Source of the DNA: Pedobacter sp. W3I1
GTDB taxonomy: Bacteria; Bacteroidota; Bacteroidia; Sphingobacteriales; Sphingobacteriaceae
Direction of reading: 5' to 3'
Assembly: GCF_030816015.1 (NCBI RefSeq)
Contig: NZ_JAUSXN010000001.1
Span: 682,001-746,000 of the forward strand
DNA length: 64,000 nucleotides
The position numbers and the translations under genes were made by a program. Positions 52,042 through 61,506 of this stretch are shown one piece after another. The notes under the pieces are model-generated. The model saw only the letters and a program-made list of their open reading frames with translations. It was not told the origin of the DNA and made no database searches. Position 1 is the stretch's first letter, and every line of letters begins with the position of its first letter.

Positions 52042-53162
52042 CGCTAATCTATTCATATGATGATAATTGGATAGGAGGTACATACTACATTCTAAATATT
52101 ATAAAGGCCTTATTAACCCTTAAGGATGAAGATAAACCCAAAATTTTAGTATTACATAATCTCAAATCTTCGATAAAACCGATTTTAGATATTGAATATC
52201 CCTTTATTGAATTCAAAGTTGTAGACCTTCAATTGTCATTACCTAAGAAGGTAATTAACAAACTATTCTATTATCTTAATGGAAAATCCATATTCAATAT
52301 GGTATTACCAAATGATATTGGGCCAAACGTTTATCCATTATCTTATAATGTTAGCGATGCTAACATTAAGAACGGTTTTTATTGGATTGCCGATTTACAG
52401 GAATATTTTTTGCCAGAGTTTTTCTTAAAGTTAGATGTTAGAAATAGAAAAAATGTACATAAACAATTGGTGAAAAATCAAAGTAGAATTGTTTTTAGCA
52501 GTAAAACTGCCGCCGATGAATTTGATACATTTTATCCTAACAATAAGAACGAAAAGTATATTTTAAATTTTGCAAGTTTTATTGATGAGACATATAAGGA
52601 AATCAATTTACAGTCATTACTTAACAAGTTTAAAATAGATAAACCTTTTTTTATTGTATCTAATCAGTTTTGGGTACACAAAAATCACATGGTTGTTCTG
52701 GAAGCATTAAAAATACTTCAAAATGAAGGTGATTTGCCTTTTAAAATTATTTTTACCGGCAAAGAGTCTGACTATAGAAATCCAGGATATTTTGGCGAAT
52801 TAAAAAAATACATTAAAGATAATAATCTTGAGAAATACGTTGAGTTTTTAGGTTTTATTGACAGAAATGAACAGCTTAAGTTAATGGCAAATTCTATTGC
52901 CATTATACAACCATCGTTATTCGAGGGGTGGAGTACTGTTGTTGAAGATGCAAAAGTAATTAACCAGCACATTATTGTTTCTGATATTAAACTTCATAGA
53001 GAGCAGATAAATTTAAACTGTAGTTTTTTTGATCCATACAATGCCGAAGATTTAGCTAAGGTAATTAATAGAGTATTGACAAGCGACTTGGAGCCTATTA
53101 AAATAGATTATCAATTTTTTCAGAAAAAGTTTGGGGGAGACTTTAACAAACTATTTAAATAA
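52020..53162 (+). CDS. GT4-type glycosyltransferase
   Basis: A 380-aa GT-B enzyme. The N-terminal DDNWIGGTYYILNIIKAL (about 13-30) is the acceptor-side Gly loop, FIVSNQFWVHKNHMVVLEAL (about 217-236) the start of the donor domain, and IIQPSLFEGWSTVVEDAKV (about 298-316) the E-x7-E motif of retaining GT4 enzymes. The donor and acceptor cannot be read. It starts inside the SDR gene (22-base overlap) and is followed after 27 bases by the 2,3-dehydratase genes. Confidence 0.82.
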   Translation: MVKRKQITLIYSYDDNWIGGTYYILNIIKALLTLKDEDKPKILVLHNLKSSIKPILDIEYPFIEFKVVDLQLSLPKKVINKLFYYLNGKSIFNMVLPNDIGPNVYPLSYNVSDANIKNGFYWIADLQEYFLPEFFLKLDVRNRKNVHKQLVKNQSRIVFSSKTAADEFDTFYPNNKNEKYILNFASFIDETYKEINLQSLLNKFKIDKPFFIVSNQFWVHKNHMVVLEALKILQNEGDLPFKIIFTGKESDYRNPGYFGELKKYIKDNNLEKYVEFLGFIDRNEQLKLMANSIAIIQPSLFEGWSTVVEDAKVINQHIIVSDIKLHREQINLNCSFFDPYNAEDLAKVINRVLTSDLEPIKIDYQFFQKKFGGDFNKLFK

Positions 53163-53189
53163 GATGAGAAATTAAATTAAACTATAGAT

Positions 53190-53951
53190 TTGATAATGAA
53201 AACGATTAAAGAAATTTTGGAATTGAGGAAGAAAATATTGGAAACTTATCCAGAACTTTCGCCCATTGGAGTTGAACTTATTTTATCATCTGCAGTAGAG
53301 TATAATCCAGAGTTAAGTTTAGATAGTTTTTTCAAGTGGCTGAACGATTTAAACGAAAAGGTAACGTTTGAAATCGAATTTACTCCCTTATCAAAACTTA
53401 AGAATTGGAAAGTTGAAGAAAATGGTAATATTAAACATGAAAGTGGCAGGTTTTTTAGCATTGAAGGAATTCATGTTAAGGCAACTATAAATAACTTAAC
53501 CAAGGAGTGGGACCAACCAATTATCAATCAACCAGAAGTTGGATTCTTAGGAATTTTATGCCAGGAGAGAAATGGAATACTCTGCTTTTTGATGCAGGGT
53601 AAAATTGAACCTGGAAATGTTAATAAAATTCAGCTCTCACCCACTTTGCAGGCCACAAAGAGTAACTTTACGCAAGTTCACGGAGGAAATGTTCCAAAAT
53701 TCTTGGAATACTTTAAAGATGAAGTGTTTGGAAAAAAAATAATTGTTGATCAATTACAGTCTGAGCAGGGGGCAAGGTTTCTGAAAAAGAGAAATAGAAA
53801 TATGATTATACAGATGGATCAGAGTATAGAGCTTGATGTTCCAGATAATTTTTGTTGGTTAACATTAAACCAGCTAAAAACATTGCTCAATTATCCAAAT
53901 CTGATAAATATGGATACTAGAACTGTTTTATCATGCATTCAAATTATATAA
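53190..53951 (+). CDS. NDP-hexose 2,3-dehydratase, N-terminal half
   Basis: A 253-aa protein (251 aa from the more likely ATG at 53196) that corresponds to the first of two repeats in NDP-hexose 2,3-dehydratases such as TylX3/SpnO. These remove the C2 hydroxyl of dTDP-4-keto-6-deoxyglucose. The repeat shows WDQPIINQPEVGFLGIL (about 107-123), FLMQGKIEPGN, LSPTLQATKSNF and LQSEQGARFLKKRNRNM (about 188-204). The next ORF is the second repeat and is in the same reading frame, separated by one TAA and one codon. The two halves together have 482 aa, the size of one full enzyme. Confidence 0.85.
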   Translation: MIMKTIKEILELRKKILETYPELSPIGVELILSSAVEYNPELSLDSFFKWLNDLNEKVTFEIEFTPLSKLKNWKVEENGNIKHESGRFFSIEGIHVKATINNLTKEWDQPIINQPEVGFLGILCQERNGILCFLMQGKIEPGNVNKIQLSPTLQATKSNFTQVHGGNVPKFLEYFKDEVFGKKIIVDQLQSEQGARFLKKRNRNMIIQMDQSIELDVPDNFCWLTLNQLKTLLNYPNLINMDTRTVLSCIQII

Positions 53952-53954
53952 GAT

Positions 53955-54644
53955 ATGGCAATTTACAATAGCGATTTTAAAAACCAACTCCTAGAATCTA
54001 TCCTTACAAAAGATGGTGATTTAAACTCATTTGAATTAATAATTAGCTGGTTTACTAATTTGAAGATGTACGCTTCATTGGAAATTAAAGAATGCAGTAT
54101 TAACCAGACACAAAACTGGAGTATTGATGATTTATCAGTATCACATGATTCTGGCAAGTACTTTGAAGTTCTTGGTGTAAAATGCAAAGTCGGAAATAGA
54201 GAAATGTCTGAATGGTATCAACCTATCATTAGACAGAGAGAAGAGGGGATAATAGGTTTTATCATAAAAAAGATAAATGGGATATATCATTTACTGATCC
54301 AAGCAAAATTAGAAGCTGGAAACTTTGATGTTTTAGAAATGGCACCAACTGTTCAATGCATCACAGGGAGTTATAATAATCCAGAATATAATGTTGTATA
54401 TCTTGATTACTTTTTAGACAAGAAGGGGATTGTTCACTACGATACACTCCAGTCTGAAGAAGGTGGGAGATTTTATCAAGAACAGAATCAGAACATTGTG
54501 ATTGAAATTGGAGAAGATGAATTGAATGAAATTCATCCAAATTATATATGGATGACAGTGAAGCAGGCTAAGGCCTTTATAAAATTTAATAATTATTTTA
54601 ATATTGAAGCCAGAAGTTTATTGGCTTGTATTACCCCTGTTTAA
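53955..54644 (+). CDS. NDP-hexose 2,3-dehydratase, C-terminal half
   Basis: A 229-aa protein homologous to the preceding ORF: SEWYQPIIRQREEGIIGFI, LIQAKLEAGNFDVLEMAPTVQ and LQSEEGGRFYQEQNQNI (about 170-186), the signature of the dehydratase repeats. It starts with ATG one codon after the TAA of the first half and in the same frame. Either the two halves form a heterodimer, or a fused gene was interrupted by one stop codon. The stop overlaps the ketoreductase start by one base. Confidence 0.85.
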   Translation: MAIYNSDFKNQLLESILTKDGDLNSFELIISWFTNLKMYASLEIKECSINQTQNWSIDDLSVSHDSGKYFEVLGVKCKVGNREMSEWYQPIIRQREEGIIGFIIKKINGIYHLLIQAKLEAGNFDVLEMAPTVQCITGSYNNPEYNVVYLDYFLDKKGIVHYDTLQSEEGGRFYQEQNQNIVIEIGEDELNEIHPNYIWMTVKQAKAFIKFNNYFNIEARSLLACITPV

Positions 54645-55624
54645 TGAAAAAGCCCTTAAATATAGCGATTATAGGATGTTCGGCAATAGCAGATAAAACT
54701 GTTTTGCCAACAATTATTGAAAACCCGCTGTTTAATTTGGTAATGGTAGGCTCCAGATCTGTTGAAAAAGGTAAACAGTTTGCTGCAAAGTATAAATGCG
54801 ATTTTGGATCTTATGATGATGTTCTTAATTCCTCAAGAGTTGATGCAGTTTATGTTTCTGTACCAACGGGACTCCATTATGAATGGGGCATGCGGGTTTT
54901 GCAAGCGAAAAAACATTTATTGCTTGAAAAGCCTTTTACATCGACTTTAGAGCAATCTCAATCCCTTATAAATATTGCAGCCCAATTTAATTTAATTGCT
55001 ATGGAAGGTTTAGCGTACGTATATCATCCATATTTTGAGAAATTGAAAGAATTGATTAATAAAAAAATTATCGGAGACATAAGGCTATTCGAGAGTTCAT
55101 TTGGCTTTCCCAGCTTACCATTAACTGATATAAGAAATCAAAATGAAATTGGAGGTGGCGCGATTTTAGATAATTTAATTTATCCGCTAAGCGCGAGCTT
55201 GGAGATTTTCGGCAAAAAATATACTAATAAGTCGTATTACTTTCAAAATAATGAAGAATTGCAGATCGATGAGAGAGGATTTTTAAGGCTAGATTGGGCA
55301 AACTATTCAGCAAATTTAACATACGGATTTGGTTTTTCGTACAAAAATCGGATAGAAATATGGGGCAGCGAAGGCACGATCATTGTCGATAGGGCATATA
55401 CTAAACCAGCAAATATGACAGCAGAAATTGTTATTAAAACAGATAAGGGCACGGAAATTGTTGAAATTCGAGCAGTAAATCAATTTCATCTTATGCTAGA
55501 TGGTTTTTATCATAAAATTTCTGGTGAAGATCGAAGTTTTAAGAATGAAAAGGATGATATCCTTATGAGAATGGAAATTATTTCTGAAATGTATAAGGCT
55601 TCCCAAAATTTAAATCATGAGTAA
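54644..55624 (+). CDS. Gfo/Idh/MocA oxidoreductase, probable NDP-sugar 3-ketoreductase
   Basis: A 326-aa protein from the ATG at 54644 (MKKPLNIAII); an upstream GTG-type start would lie inside the previous gene. It has the Rossmann start IAIIGCSAIADKTVLP (about 6-21) and EKPFTST (about 95-101) with the conserved Lys. Enzymes of this type (SpnN, KijD10 and similar) reduce the 3-keto group of the 2,3-dehydratase product, and the position directly after that gene supports the same role. It overlaps the next SDR gene by 8 bases. Confidence 0.82.
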   Translation: MKKPLNIAIIGCSAIADKTVLPTIIENPLFNLVMVGSRSVEKGKQFAAKYKCDFGSYDDVLNSSRVDAVYVSVPTGLHYEWGMRVLQAKKHLLLEKPFTSTLEQSQSLINIAAQFNLIAMEGLAYVYHPYFEKLKELINKKIIGDIRLFESSFGFPSLPLTDIRNQNEIGGGAILDNLIYPLSASLEIFGKKYTNKSYYFQNNEELQIDERGFLRLDWANYSANLTYGFGFSYKNRIEIWGSEGTIIVDRAYTKPANMTAEIVIKTDKGTEIVEIRAVNQFHLMLDGFYHKISGEDRSFKNEKDDILMRMEIISEMYKASQNLNHE

Positions 55625-56501
55625 AATTTCAATTTTAGGAGCCAATGGATACATTGGACAGCACTTAGCTTACAATTTATTAGAAAATCATGAGCATGAT
55701 ATAGCCCTGTTTGACGTTCAAGCTACGGGTAAAATTAAAAATGAACTCTATGAGCAACTTGACTTGAGTAGCGACATTAGCAATAATGCTACAAAAAAAT
55801 TATGCGACTCAGATTACATTTATTTTTTTTCTGGCTTAACGGGGACGTATAAAAGCATAGAGGAATATCAAAATTTTATTAACATAAATGAACTTGGATT
55901 ATTAAAGGTCTTAGATTTAATAAAGGATCAGATAACAAAGCCAAAAATTATATTTCCTTCAACACGCTTGATTTATAAAGGCAAAAAAGGTGTCTTATTA
56001 AAAGAAGATGATGAAAAGGAATTTAAAACAATTTATTCTATAAACAAATTTGCTTGCGAGAGCTATTTGGAAATTTATAGAAATTTATTTGGCTTAGATT
56101 ATACAATATTTAGAATATGTGTGCCATATGGTAATATGATCGGTACAGAATTGTCATATGGTACATTAGGCCATTTTGTAAGTAAAGCCCAAAATGGGCA
56201 ACCTATCAGTCTGTATGGTGACGGGAATTTATGCAGAACTTTTACACATGTAGAAGATCTTACCAATATTTTAATTATTGGAGGGATGGTTAGTGACACA
56301 AATAATAAAGTATACAACATTGGAGGAAAGGACCATCTTTCATTATTGGATGTAGCAACGCCTATCGCAGATTTTTTTAATGTTACAGTTAATTTTATTC
56401 CGTTTCCAGAGATAGATATGTTAATTGAGTCGGGAGATACCATGTTTGATGATTCTGCATTAATGGCAACTATTAAGTATAACTATATTTCATTCATTTA
56501 A
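55617..56501 (+). CDS. NAD-dependent epimerase/4-ketoreductase-like SDR, C-terminus altered
   Basis: A 294-aa extended SDR with ILGANGYIGQHLAYNLL (about 5-21), PSTRLIYKG (about 119-127), and YSINKFACESYLEIY (Tyr-x3-Lys, about 141-155). It probably reduces the 4-keto group of the 2-deoxysugar. The end reads KYNYISFI then stop. In the next frame the sequence continues SFNDWMGTLK, stop at about 56524, the expected tail. Deleting one CATT from the CATTCATT at 56491-56498 joins the two, so a 4-bp duplication seems to have shifted the last residues. Confidence 0.8.
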   Translation: MSKISILGANGYIGQHLAYNLLENHEHDIALFDVQATGKIKNELYEQLDLSSDISNNATKKLCDSDYIYFFSGLTGTYKSIEEYQNFININELGLLKVLDLIKDQITKPKIIFPSTRLIYKGKKGVLLKEDDEKEFKTIYSINKFACESYLEIYRNLFGLDYTIFRICVPYGNMIGTELSYGTLGHFVSKAQNGQPISLYGDGNLCRTFTHVEDLTNILIIGGMVSDTNNKVYNIGGKDHLSLLDVATPIADFFNVTVNFIPFPEIDMLIESGDTMFDDSALMATIKYNYISFI

Positions 56502-56690
56502 CGATTGGATGGGGACCCTAAAATAGGGTATATTGAGGGATATGAATTAAAAGTTAACGCTATAATTGGGTAATCAGATTTCCATCTAATAATTACAGTA
56601 GCGTTTATAGATCTAAAGAGGCTTGCTGCAAACATTTAACAAAACACTAGTGCCAACATATAAACGAAACTTAAAATTAATAAATTTTTA

Positions 56691-58028
56691 ATGAAACAAC
56701 ACTTGGCAAGCGCTAATCAGTATACTGTTCCAGTAATTAGAAAGACAAGTTCAGTCGAGGATTTTTTAATAAAGGGTTTTTTAATTTTTTTACCTTTTTC
56801 CCAGGCATTGACAATAAATATTATGTTTCCTTTAAAGTTATCTGAGATTTGTTTGTTATGTTTAATTTCTTTAAAGTTAGCATCTGGAAAAACAGAAATG
56901 TGGAAGGTTGGAAAACCAAGCCTAACAATTATAATGTTTTGCATTTGTATTTTAATATCATTAATTATAAATACGCTCTATACTTACAACTACCCATTAA
57001 CTACTAGTGCCGTTAGAATAAGTCCGACTGTTGACAGTGTGCTAAAATTTATATATGTTTTTTTGGTTGTTGCAGGGATGTTTATTACAACGGATATTTT
57101 AAAAAGAAAACCAGAATTAATTAAATTTTTGTTTGTAGGTGCAATTATTTCTGCATCATATTCATGGTACCTTTTTTTTAGTGGGATACTTCATCTACCA
57201 GTATTAAAATTACCAGGAATGGAGGAAGAATCACAGATGATAATGAATGTTATCCGCAGTGGAACATTTAAAGAAGGTAACTACATGGGTTTCTATTTAT
57301 TGCTTATGGGAATCATTTCCTTTTTTTATGAGAGGAAAAAAATGGCTTATTTTTTTTGGGGAACAATATTAACCACATTTTCTACAGCTTCAATATTTTG
57401 CTTATTTTTATTTTTTGTTATATATACATATTATGTTTATAAAAAACATAAGCTAAAATTGATTGCCTCTATAACTGTAATTGCCATTTCTGTTACTCTA
57501 TTAACTCAGTTTAGTGATGGTTTTAGAAGTTTGATCTATAATAAAATTTTCGCTAGTGAAGATTCTGTTGAGAATACTAATGATATATATTCAAGGCTTG
57601 ATCGTTTAAATACTACAATTACAGGACTGAAAATGGCTACTTCTAATCCTTTCTTTGGTGTTGGACTTTCTAGTTATGGAATGCATTATAGTCACTTTAA
57701 CAATTTACCTGATTTCGATTTAGGGGGCAAAAGAATTCCAAATAATATATATGTCGAAATTTTATCAGAAACTGGTATTTTTGTATTTATACTTTTTATA
57801 TATTTTCTTTATCTTTTATATAAACGTGCTAAAAAAGTGTCAAATGTGCTAGCGGCTGGTATACTTGCTTCTTGTGTCTACTTTTTTGCTTTCCCTACTT
57901 TTACAATGCTTTTTATTTGGGTCTTTTTTAGTGTCATTCTATCGGCTCAAACATTAATAAAATCAAACTATGAATATGATCAATCGAAATTTATTAACGC
58001 TGAGAATGATTATAGACATGGAATTTAA
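56691..58028 (+). CDS. wzy: Wzy-like O-antigen/capsule polymerase
   Basis: A 445-aa polytopic protein with about ten spans and a large periplasmic loop (about residues 155-190 and 275-345). The loop before the last spans has RLDRLNTTITGLKMATSNPFFGVGLSSYG followed by IPNNIYVEILSETGIFVFILFIYFL, the classic Wzy/WaaL-type (O-antigen ligase family) signature. In this setting, next to wzx and glycosyltransferases, polymerase is more likely than ligase. About 190 bases without a gene precede it. Confidence 0.8.
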   Translation: MKQHLASANQYTVPVIRKTSSVEDFLIKGFLIFLPFSQALTINIMFPLKLSEICLLCLISLKLASGKTEMWKVGKPSLTIIMFCICILISLIINTLYTYNYPLTTSAVRISPTVDSVLKFIYVFLVVAGMFITTDILKRKPELIKFLFVGAIISASYSWYLFFSGILHLPVLKLPGMEEESQMIMNVIRSGTFKEGNYMGFYLLLMGIISFFYERKKMAYFFWGTILTTFSTASIFCLFLFFVIYTYYVYKKHKLKLIASITVIAISVTLLTQFSDGFRSLIYNKIFASEDSVENTNDIYSRLDRLNTTITGLKMATSNPFFGVGLSSYGMHYSHFNNLPDFDLGGKRIPNNIYVEILSETGIFVFILFIYFLYLLYKRAKKVSNVLAAGILASCVYFFAFPTFTMLFIWVFFSVILSAQTLIKSNYEYDQSKFINAENDYRHGI

Positions 58029-58171
58029 TATTACCACAGGAATTACTTTAACTATGATGATTAGATTAAACAGGCCTGACAATTAGGTTTATTGACGTAA
58101 TTCTCATGTCATTTATAATGAATGAATGATCAATCAGTGTAATTTTAAAATGCAGAAAAATAAGAATTTTT

Positions 58172-59420
58172 ATGAAGATAATCTTATCCCAAGGCCAAGG
58201 TAGAATACAATTGGGCCAGGCTGGAGCCCTTTTAAAAGAAAGTGGAATTAAGGTTAAGTATCTAACCGGGTGGTTACCAAAAAAAATAAACCCTATAATT
58301 GTTAACTTTCTGGGAAAGATTGTAGGAAGAGCGGATCTTTATAAAAGATTAATGGTTAGGCAACCTGTAGGCCTTGATGATGATGATATTATCTCATGTT
58401 CAAAGTCAGAATTTTACCTGTGGTTTTTAATTATTCTGGTTAGACTTAAGCTCTTAAAAGAGGATAATGCACTTACTTGGGGCTGGAAATTATTTAGGTA
58501 AAGAAACTAAAAAACACATTAAAAATGCTGATATTTTTCATGTTAGGAGTGGTGCAGGGCAAGGTGGGGCGATAGAAAAGGCTAAGAAAGAAAATATGAT
58601 CACAATTGCGGATCATAGTATAGCCCACCCAGTATCGATGAAAGAATATTTAATCGAAGAATATAAGAGGTTTAATCAAAAATATGACCTAGATCCTAAT
58701 TCAAAATTTTGGACGCTCGTTGAAAAAGATTGCTTAGACGCAGATTATGTCCTAGTAAATTCAGACTTTGTAAAAAGTACTTTTTTAGATAATGGCTATA
58801 GGGAAGATATTGTAAAGGTAATTTATTTTGGGGTGAGAGAGGATTTTGTTGGCTTAAAAACCGATTGGTCTTTTGTTAAAAAAGATGCAGTTCATCTTAT
58901 CTTTATTGGGCATTTTTGTTTTAGAAAAGGGGCAAGAATATTAATTGAAGCAATTAAGGAACTTAACGAAAGGGGAGTTTCAGTAGTTCTTGATGTTTTG
59001 GGCATAGTAGATGATTTAAAAATACCAGATATTCCTTCTAATATTGTTTTCCATGGCATTTTTTTATATGATGAACTTAAAGATCATTTGAAGAATAGCG
59101 ATTTATATGTTTTTCCAACCTTTGCCGAAGGTTCATCAAGGGCTGCCATGGAGGCAATGGCATCAGGTTTACCAGTAATAACAACAGAGAATTGTGGCGT
59201 GCCTATTGTACATGATGAAACTGGGGTAATTATTCCAATAAATAATTCAATGATACTTGCTGATGAAATTGAAAGGCTAATTAATGATAAAATGCTACGA
59301 GAAAAAATAGGTAGAAGTGCTTCGAAATTAATCGGTGAAAAATATACATGGGGAATTTATAAAAAAAATCTTGTTGATTTTTATGAATTGATTTTGGATA
59401 AAAAAAATGATAAAAAATAA
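58172..59420 (+). CDS. GT4-type glycosyltransferase, split by a frameshift
   Basis: Two frames (58172-58501, 109 aa; and 58467-59420) form one GT-B enzyme. The first starts MKIILSQGQGRIQLGQAGALLKES, with the acceptor-side Gly loop and no C-terminal domain. The second continues with HIKNADIFHVRSGAGQGGAIEKA and holds the donor domain (LIFIGHFCFRKGARILIEAI; VFPTFAEGSSRAAMEAMASGLPVI, the E-x7-E motif). Dropping one base near 58497 gives WKLFGKETKKHIK and 415 aa, a normal size. The second frame has its own ATG at 58467 but would lack the N-terminal domain. No homopolymer is at the site, so a real mutation is possible. Confidence 0.75.
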
Positions 59421-60177
59421 TACACCTCTGATTTCCGTTATAATCGCAACTTATAATGCAGGTAAAACTTTAGAAACTTGCTTAAAAAGTATAATCGGGC
59501 AAACTTATCGCAACTTTGAAATAATTGTCATTGATGCTGCATCTACAGATAATACAATAGATATCATAGAGAAGTATAATGAATATATTCATAAATGGAT
59601 AAGTGAAAAGGATTCGGGTATTTATGAGGCATGGAATAAGGGTATAAATTTTTCAACCGGTGACTGGATAGGCTTCATAGGATCAGATGATTCATACTAT
59701 CCAAATGCGTTGCAGGATTATGTAGATCATATTTTAACTTGTAAATCTGATTTGGAGTATGTGTCATCGAAAATGGATTTAGTGAATACAAATGATAAAT
59801 ATATAAAAACACTCGGTGAAAAATGGGATTGGAAAAAAAGTAGATTAATGAATACAATTGCACATCCTGGCTCTCTTCACAGTAGAGTTTTTTTCAATAC
59901 TTATGGACTGTTTGATACAAGATATAAAATATGTAGCGATTATGAGATATTATTACGGCCTGGAAATGCATTTAAAACTTCATTCTTTAATAAAGTTACT
60001 GTAAGAATGGCCCAGGGAGGAGTAAGCTTTAATGAAAAAAAACTTTTTAAAGAGCATTATCAAATCGTTACTTCTACTGGAAAATTGAATTTAATAATTG
60101 CCAAATATTATTACTGTTTGCAAATAGCTAAAAGTAATTTGAAGAAAATTTTGAGAAAAATTGGCTACAATATCTAA
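59407..60177 (+). CDS. GT2 glycosyltransferase (WcaA-like)
   Basis: A 256-aa inverting GT-A enzyme: ISVIIATYNAGKTLETCLKSIIGQTYRNFEIIVIDAASTDNT (about 9-50), EKDSGIYEAWNKGI (about 67-80), and the DxD-type IGSDDSYYPNAL (about 91-102). Relatives near colanic-acid-type loci transfer single hexoses or deoxyhexoses. The start overlaps the previous gene by 14 bases. 63 bases without a feature follow it. Confidence 0.85.
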   Translation: MIKNNTPLISVIIATYNAGKTLETCLKSIIGQTYRNFEIIVIDAASTDNTIDIIEKYNEYIHKWISEKDSGIYEAWNKGINFSTGDWIGFIGSDDSYYPNALQDYVDHILTCKSDLEYVSSKMDLVNTNDKYIKTLGEKWDWKKSRLMNTIAHPGSLHSRVFFNTYGLFDTRYKICSDYEILLRPGNAFKTSFFNKVTVRMAQGGVSFNEKKLFKEHYQIVTSTGKLNLIIAKYYYCLQIAKSNLKKILRKIGYNI

Positions 60178-60240
60178 TAATAAGCAACAATAATATACTT
60201 GATACGAATTAAAATTGTTTAGCCTAGGCGCTACAGAAGG

Positions 60241-61506
60241 ATGTTAAAAGATAACTCAAAACTCAACATTATAATTGTTAATGACTTTTCTAATATAAAT
60301 GGAGGGGCTGCAAAAGTTGCTGTAGATAGCGCTGTTGGTTTAAGCTTGGCAGGATATAATGTAAATTATTTTTGTGCCGTTGGTAATGTAGACCAATCTT
60401 TGTTGGATAGTAATGTGTCCATCAGTCACCTTAATAATGAGGAGATATTGTATTCCAAAAATAAGATTAAAGCTCTTTTTAGAGGTATTTGGAATGTTAA
60501 GGCTTATCGCCAAATGAAAAAACTATTAAAGACTTTTAATCAGGAGAATACTATAGTGCATATTCATGGCTGGACCAAAGGTTTATCGATTAGCCCTATT
60601 GTTTGTTCACTGCTTCACTCCTACTCAACAGTAATTACACTACATGATTACTTTATTGCTTGCCCCAATGGTAGTTTTTATAACTTTCAAAGTAAAGGCA
60701 TATGCAAAAAAGTACCACTTTCTTTAAGTTGTATAGCTTCAAACTGTGATTCGAGAAATTATGGCTTTAAATTATATCGGATAATCAGATCGTTTGTTCA
60801 GAAAGCAATGTTTGTAGCTTTAAAGAAAAAACTTAGTCTAATTTCTATCTCAAAATTATCGTATGAGGTATTAACTCCATACATTAAGGGTTTCAAGCAT
60901 ACATATTATGTAGAAAACCCCGTTGATAGTATACTTATCCCTAGGATTGAAGCAGAGCTAAATAAGAATTGTATTTTTATTGGCAGGCTTTCATCAGAAA
61001 AAGGAGTTGAATATTTCTGCGAAGCAATGCTTAAGTTGAATATAGATGATGCTATAATTATTGGTGAAGGAGATAATTTTAAAAATTTAATTCAAAAATA
61101 CCCTAAGTTTAAGTTTGTAGGGTGGAAGAACAAATTGGAAATAAGAGATATCTTGAAAAGTGCTAGATTTCTGGTTTTTCCTTCAGTTTGGTACGAAACT
61201 TATGGTTTAGTAGTTCAAGAAGCCTCTTCTTTTGGTATTTCATCTATTGTTTCCGATTGCACCGCTGCATGCGAATTAATTAACGATGGAACAGATGGAA
61301 TGATATTCCGTTCTGAAGATGTTAATGATTTGGCTGAAAAGATAAGTTGCATGTATAATAACGATGAGCTTTTATCATCTTTAAGTAAGGCAACTTATGA
61401 GAAATTTTGGAACAGGGATCATTCCCTCATGAATCATGCTAAAAATTTGGTAAGCGTTTATGGACAAATAGTTGGCAAAAATGAATTAGTATTACAAAAT
61501 AAATGA
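60241..61506 (+). CDS. GT4-type glycosyltransferase
   Basis: A 421-aa GT-B enzyme. The acceptor side shows NDFSNINGGAAKVAVDSAVGLSLAGY (about 16-41) and HIHGWTKGLS; a Cys-rich loop FIACPNGSFYNFQSKGICKKVPLSLSCIASNCDSRN (about 138-173) is typical of a subgroup of capsule enzymes. The donor side has FIGRLSSEKGVEYFCEAM (about 243-260) and FPSVWYETYGLVVQEASSFG with the E-x7-E motif. It overlaps the next gene by 4 bases. Confidence 0.85.
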   Translation: MLKDNSKLNIIIVNDFSNINGGAAKVAVDSAVGLSLAGYNVNYFCAVGNVDQSLLDSNVSISHLNNEEILYSKNKIKALFRGIWNVKAYRQMKKLLKTFNQENTIVHIHGWTKGLSISPIVCSLLHSYSTVITLHDYFIACPNGSFYNFQSKGICKKVPLSLSCIASNCDSRNYGFKLYRIIRSFVQKAMFVALKKKLSLISISKLSYEVLTPYIKGFKHTYYVENPVDSILIPRIEAELNKNCIFIGRLSSEKGVEYFCEAMLKLNIDDAIIIGEGDNFKNLIQKYPKFKFVGWKNKLEIRDILKSARFLVFPSVWYETYGLVVQEASSFGISSIVSDCTAACELINDGTDGMIFRSEDVNDLAEKISCMYNNDELLSSLSKATYEKFWNRDHSLMNHAKNLVSVYGQIVGKNELVLQNK

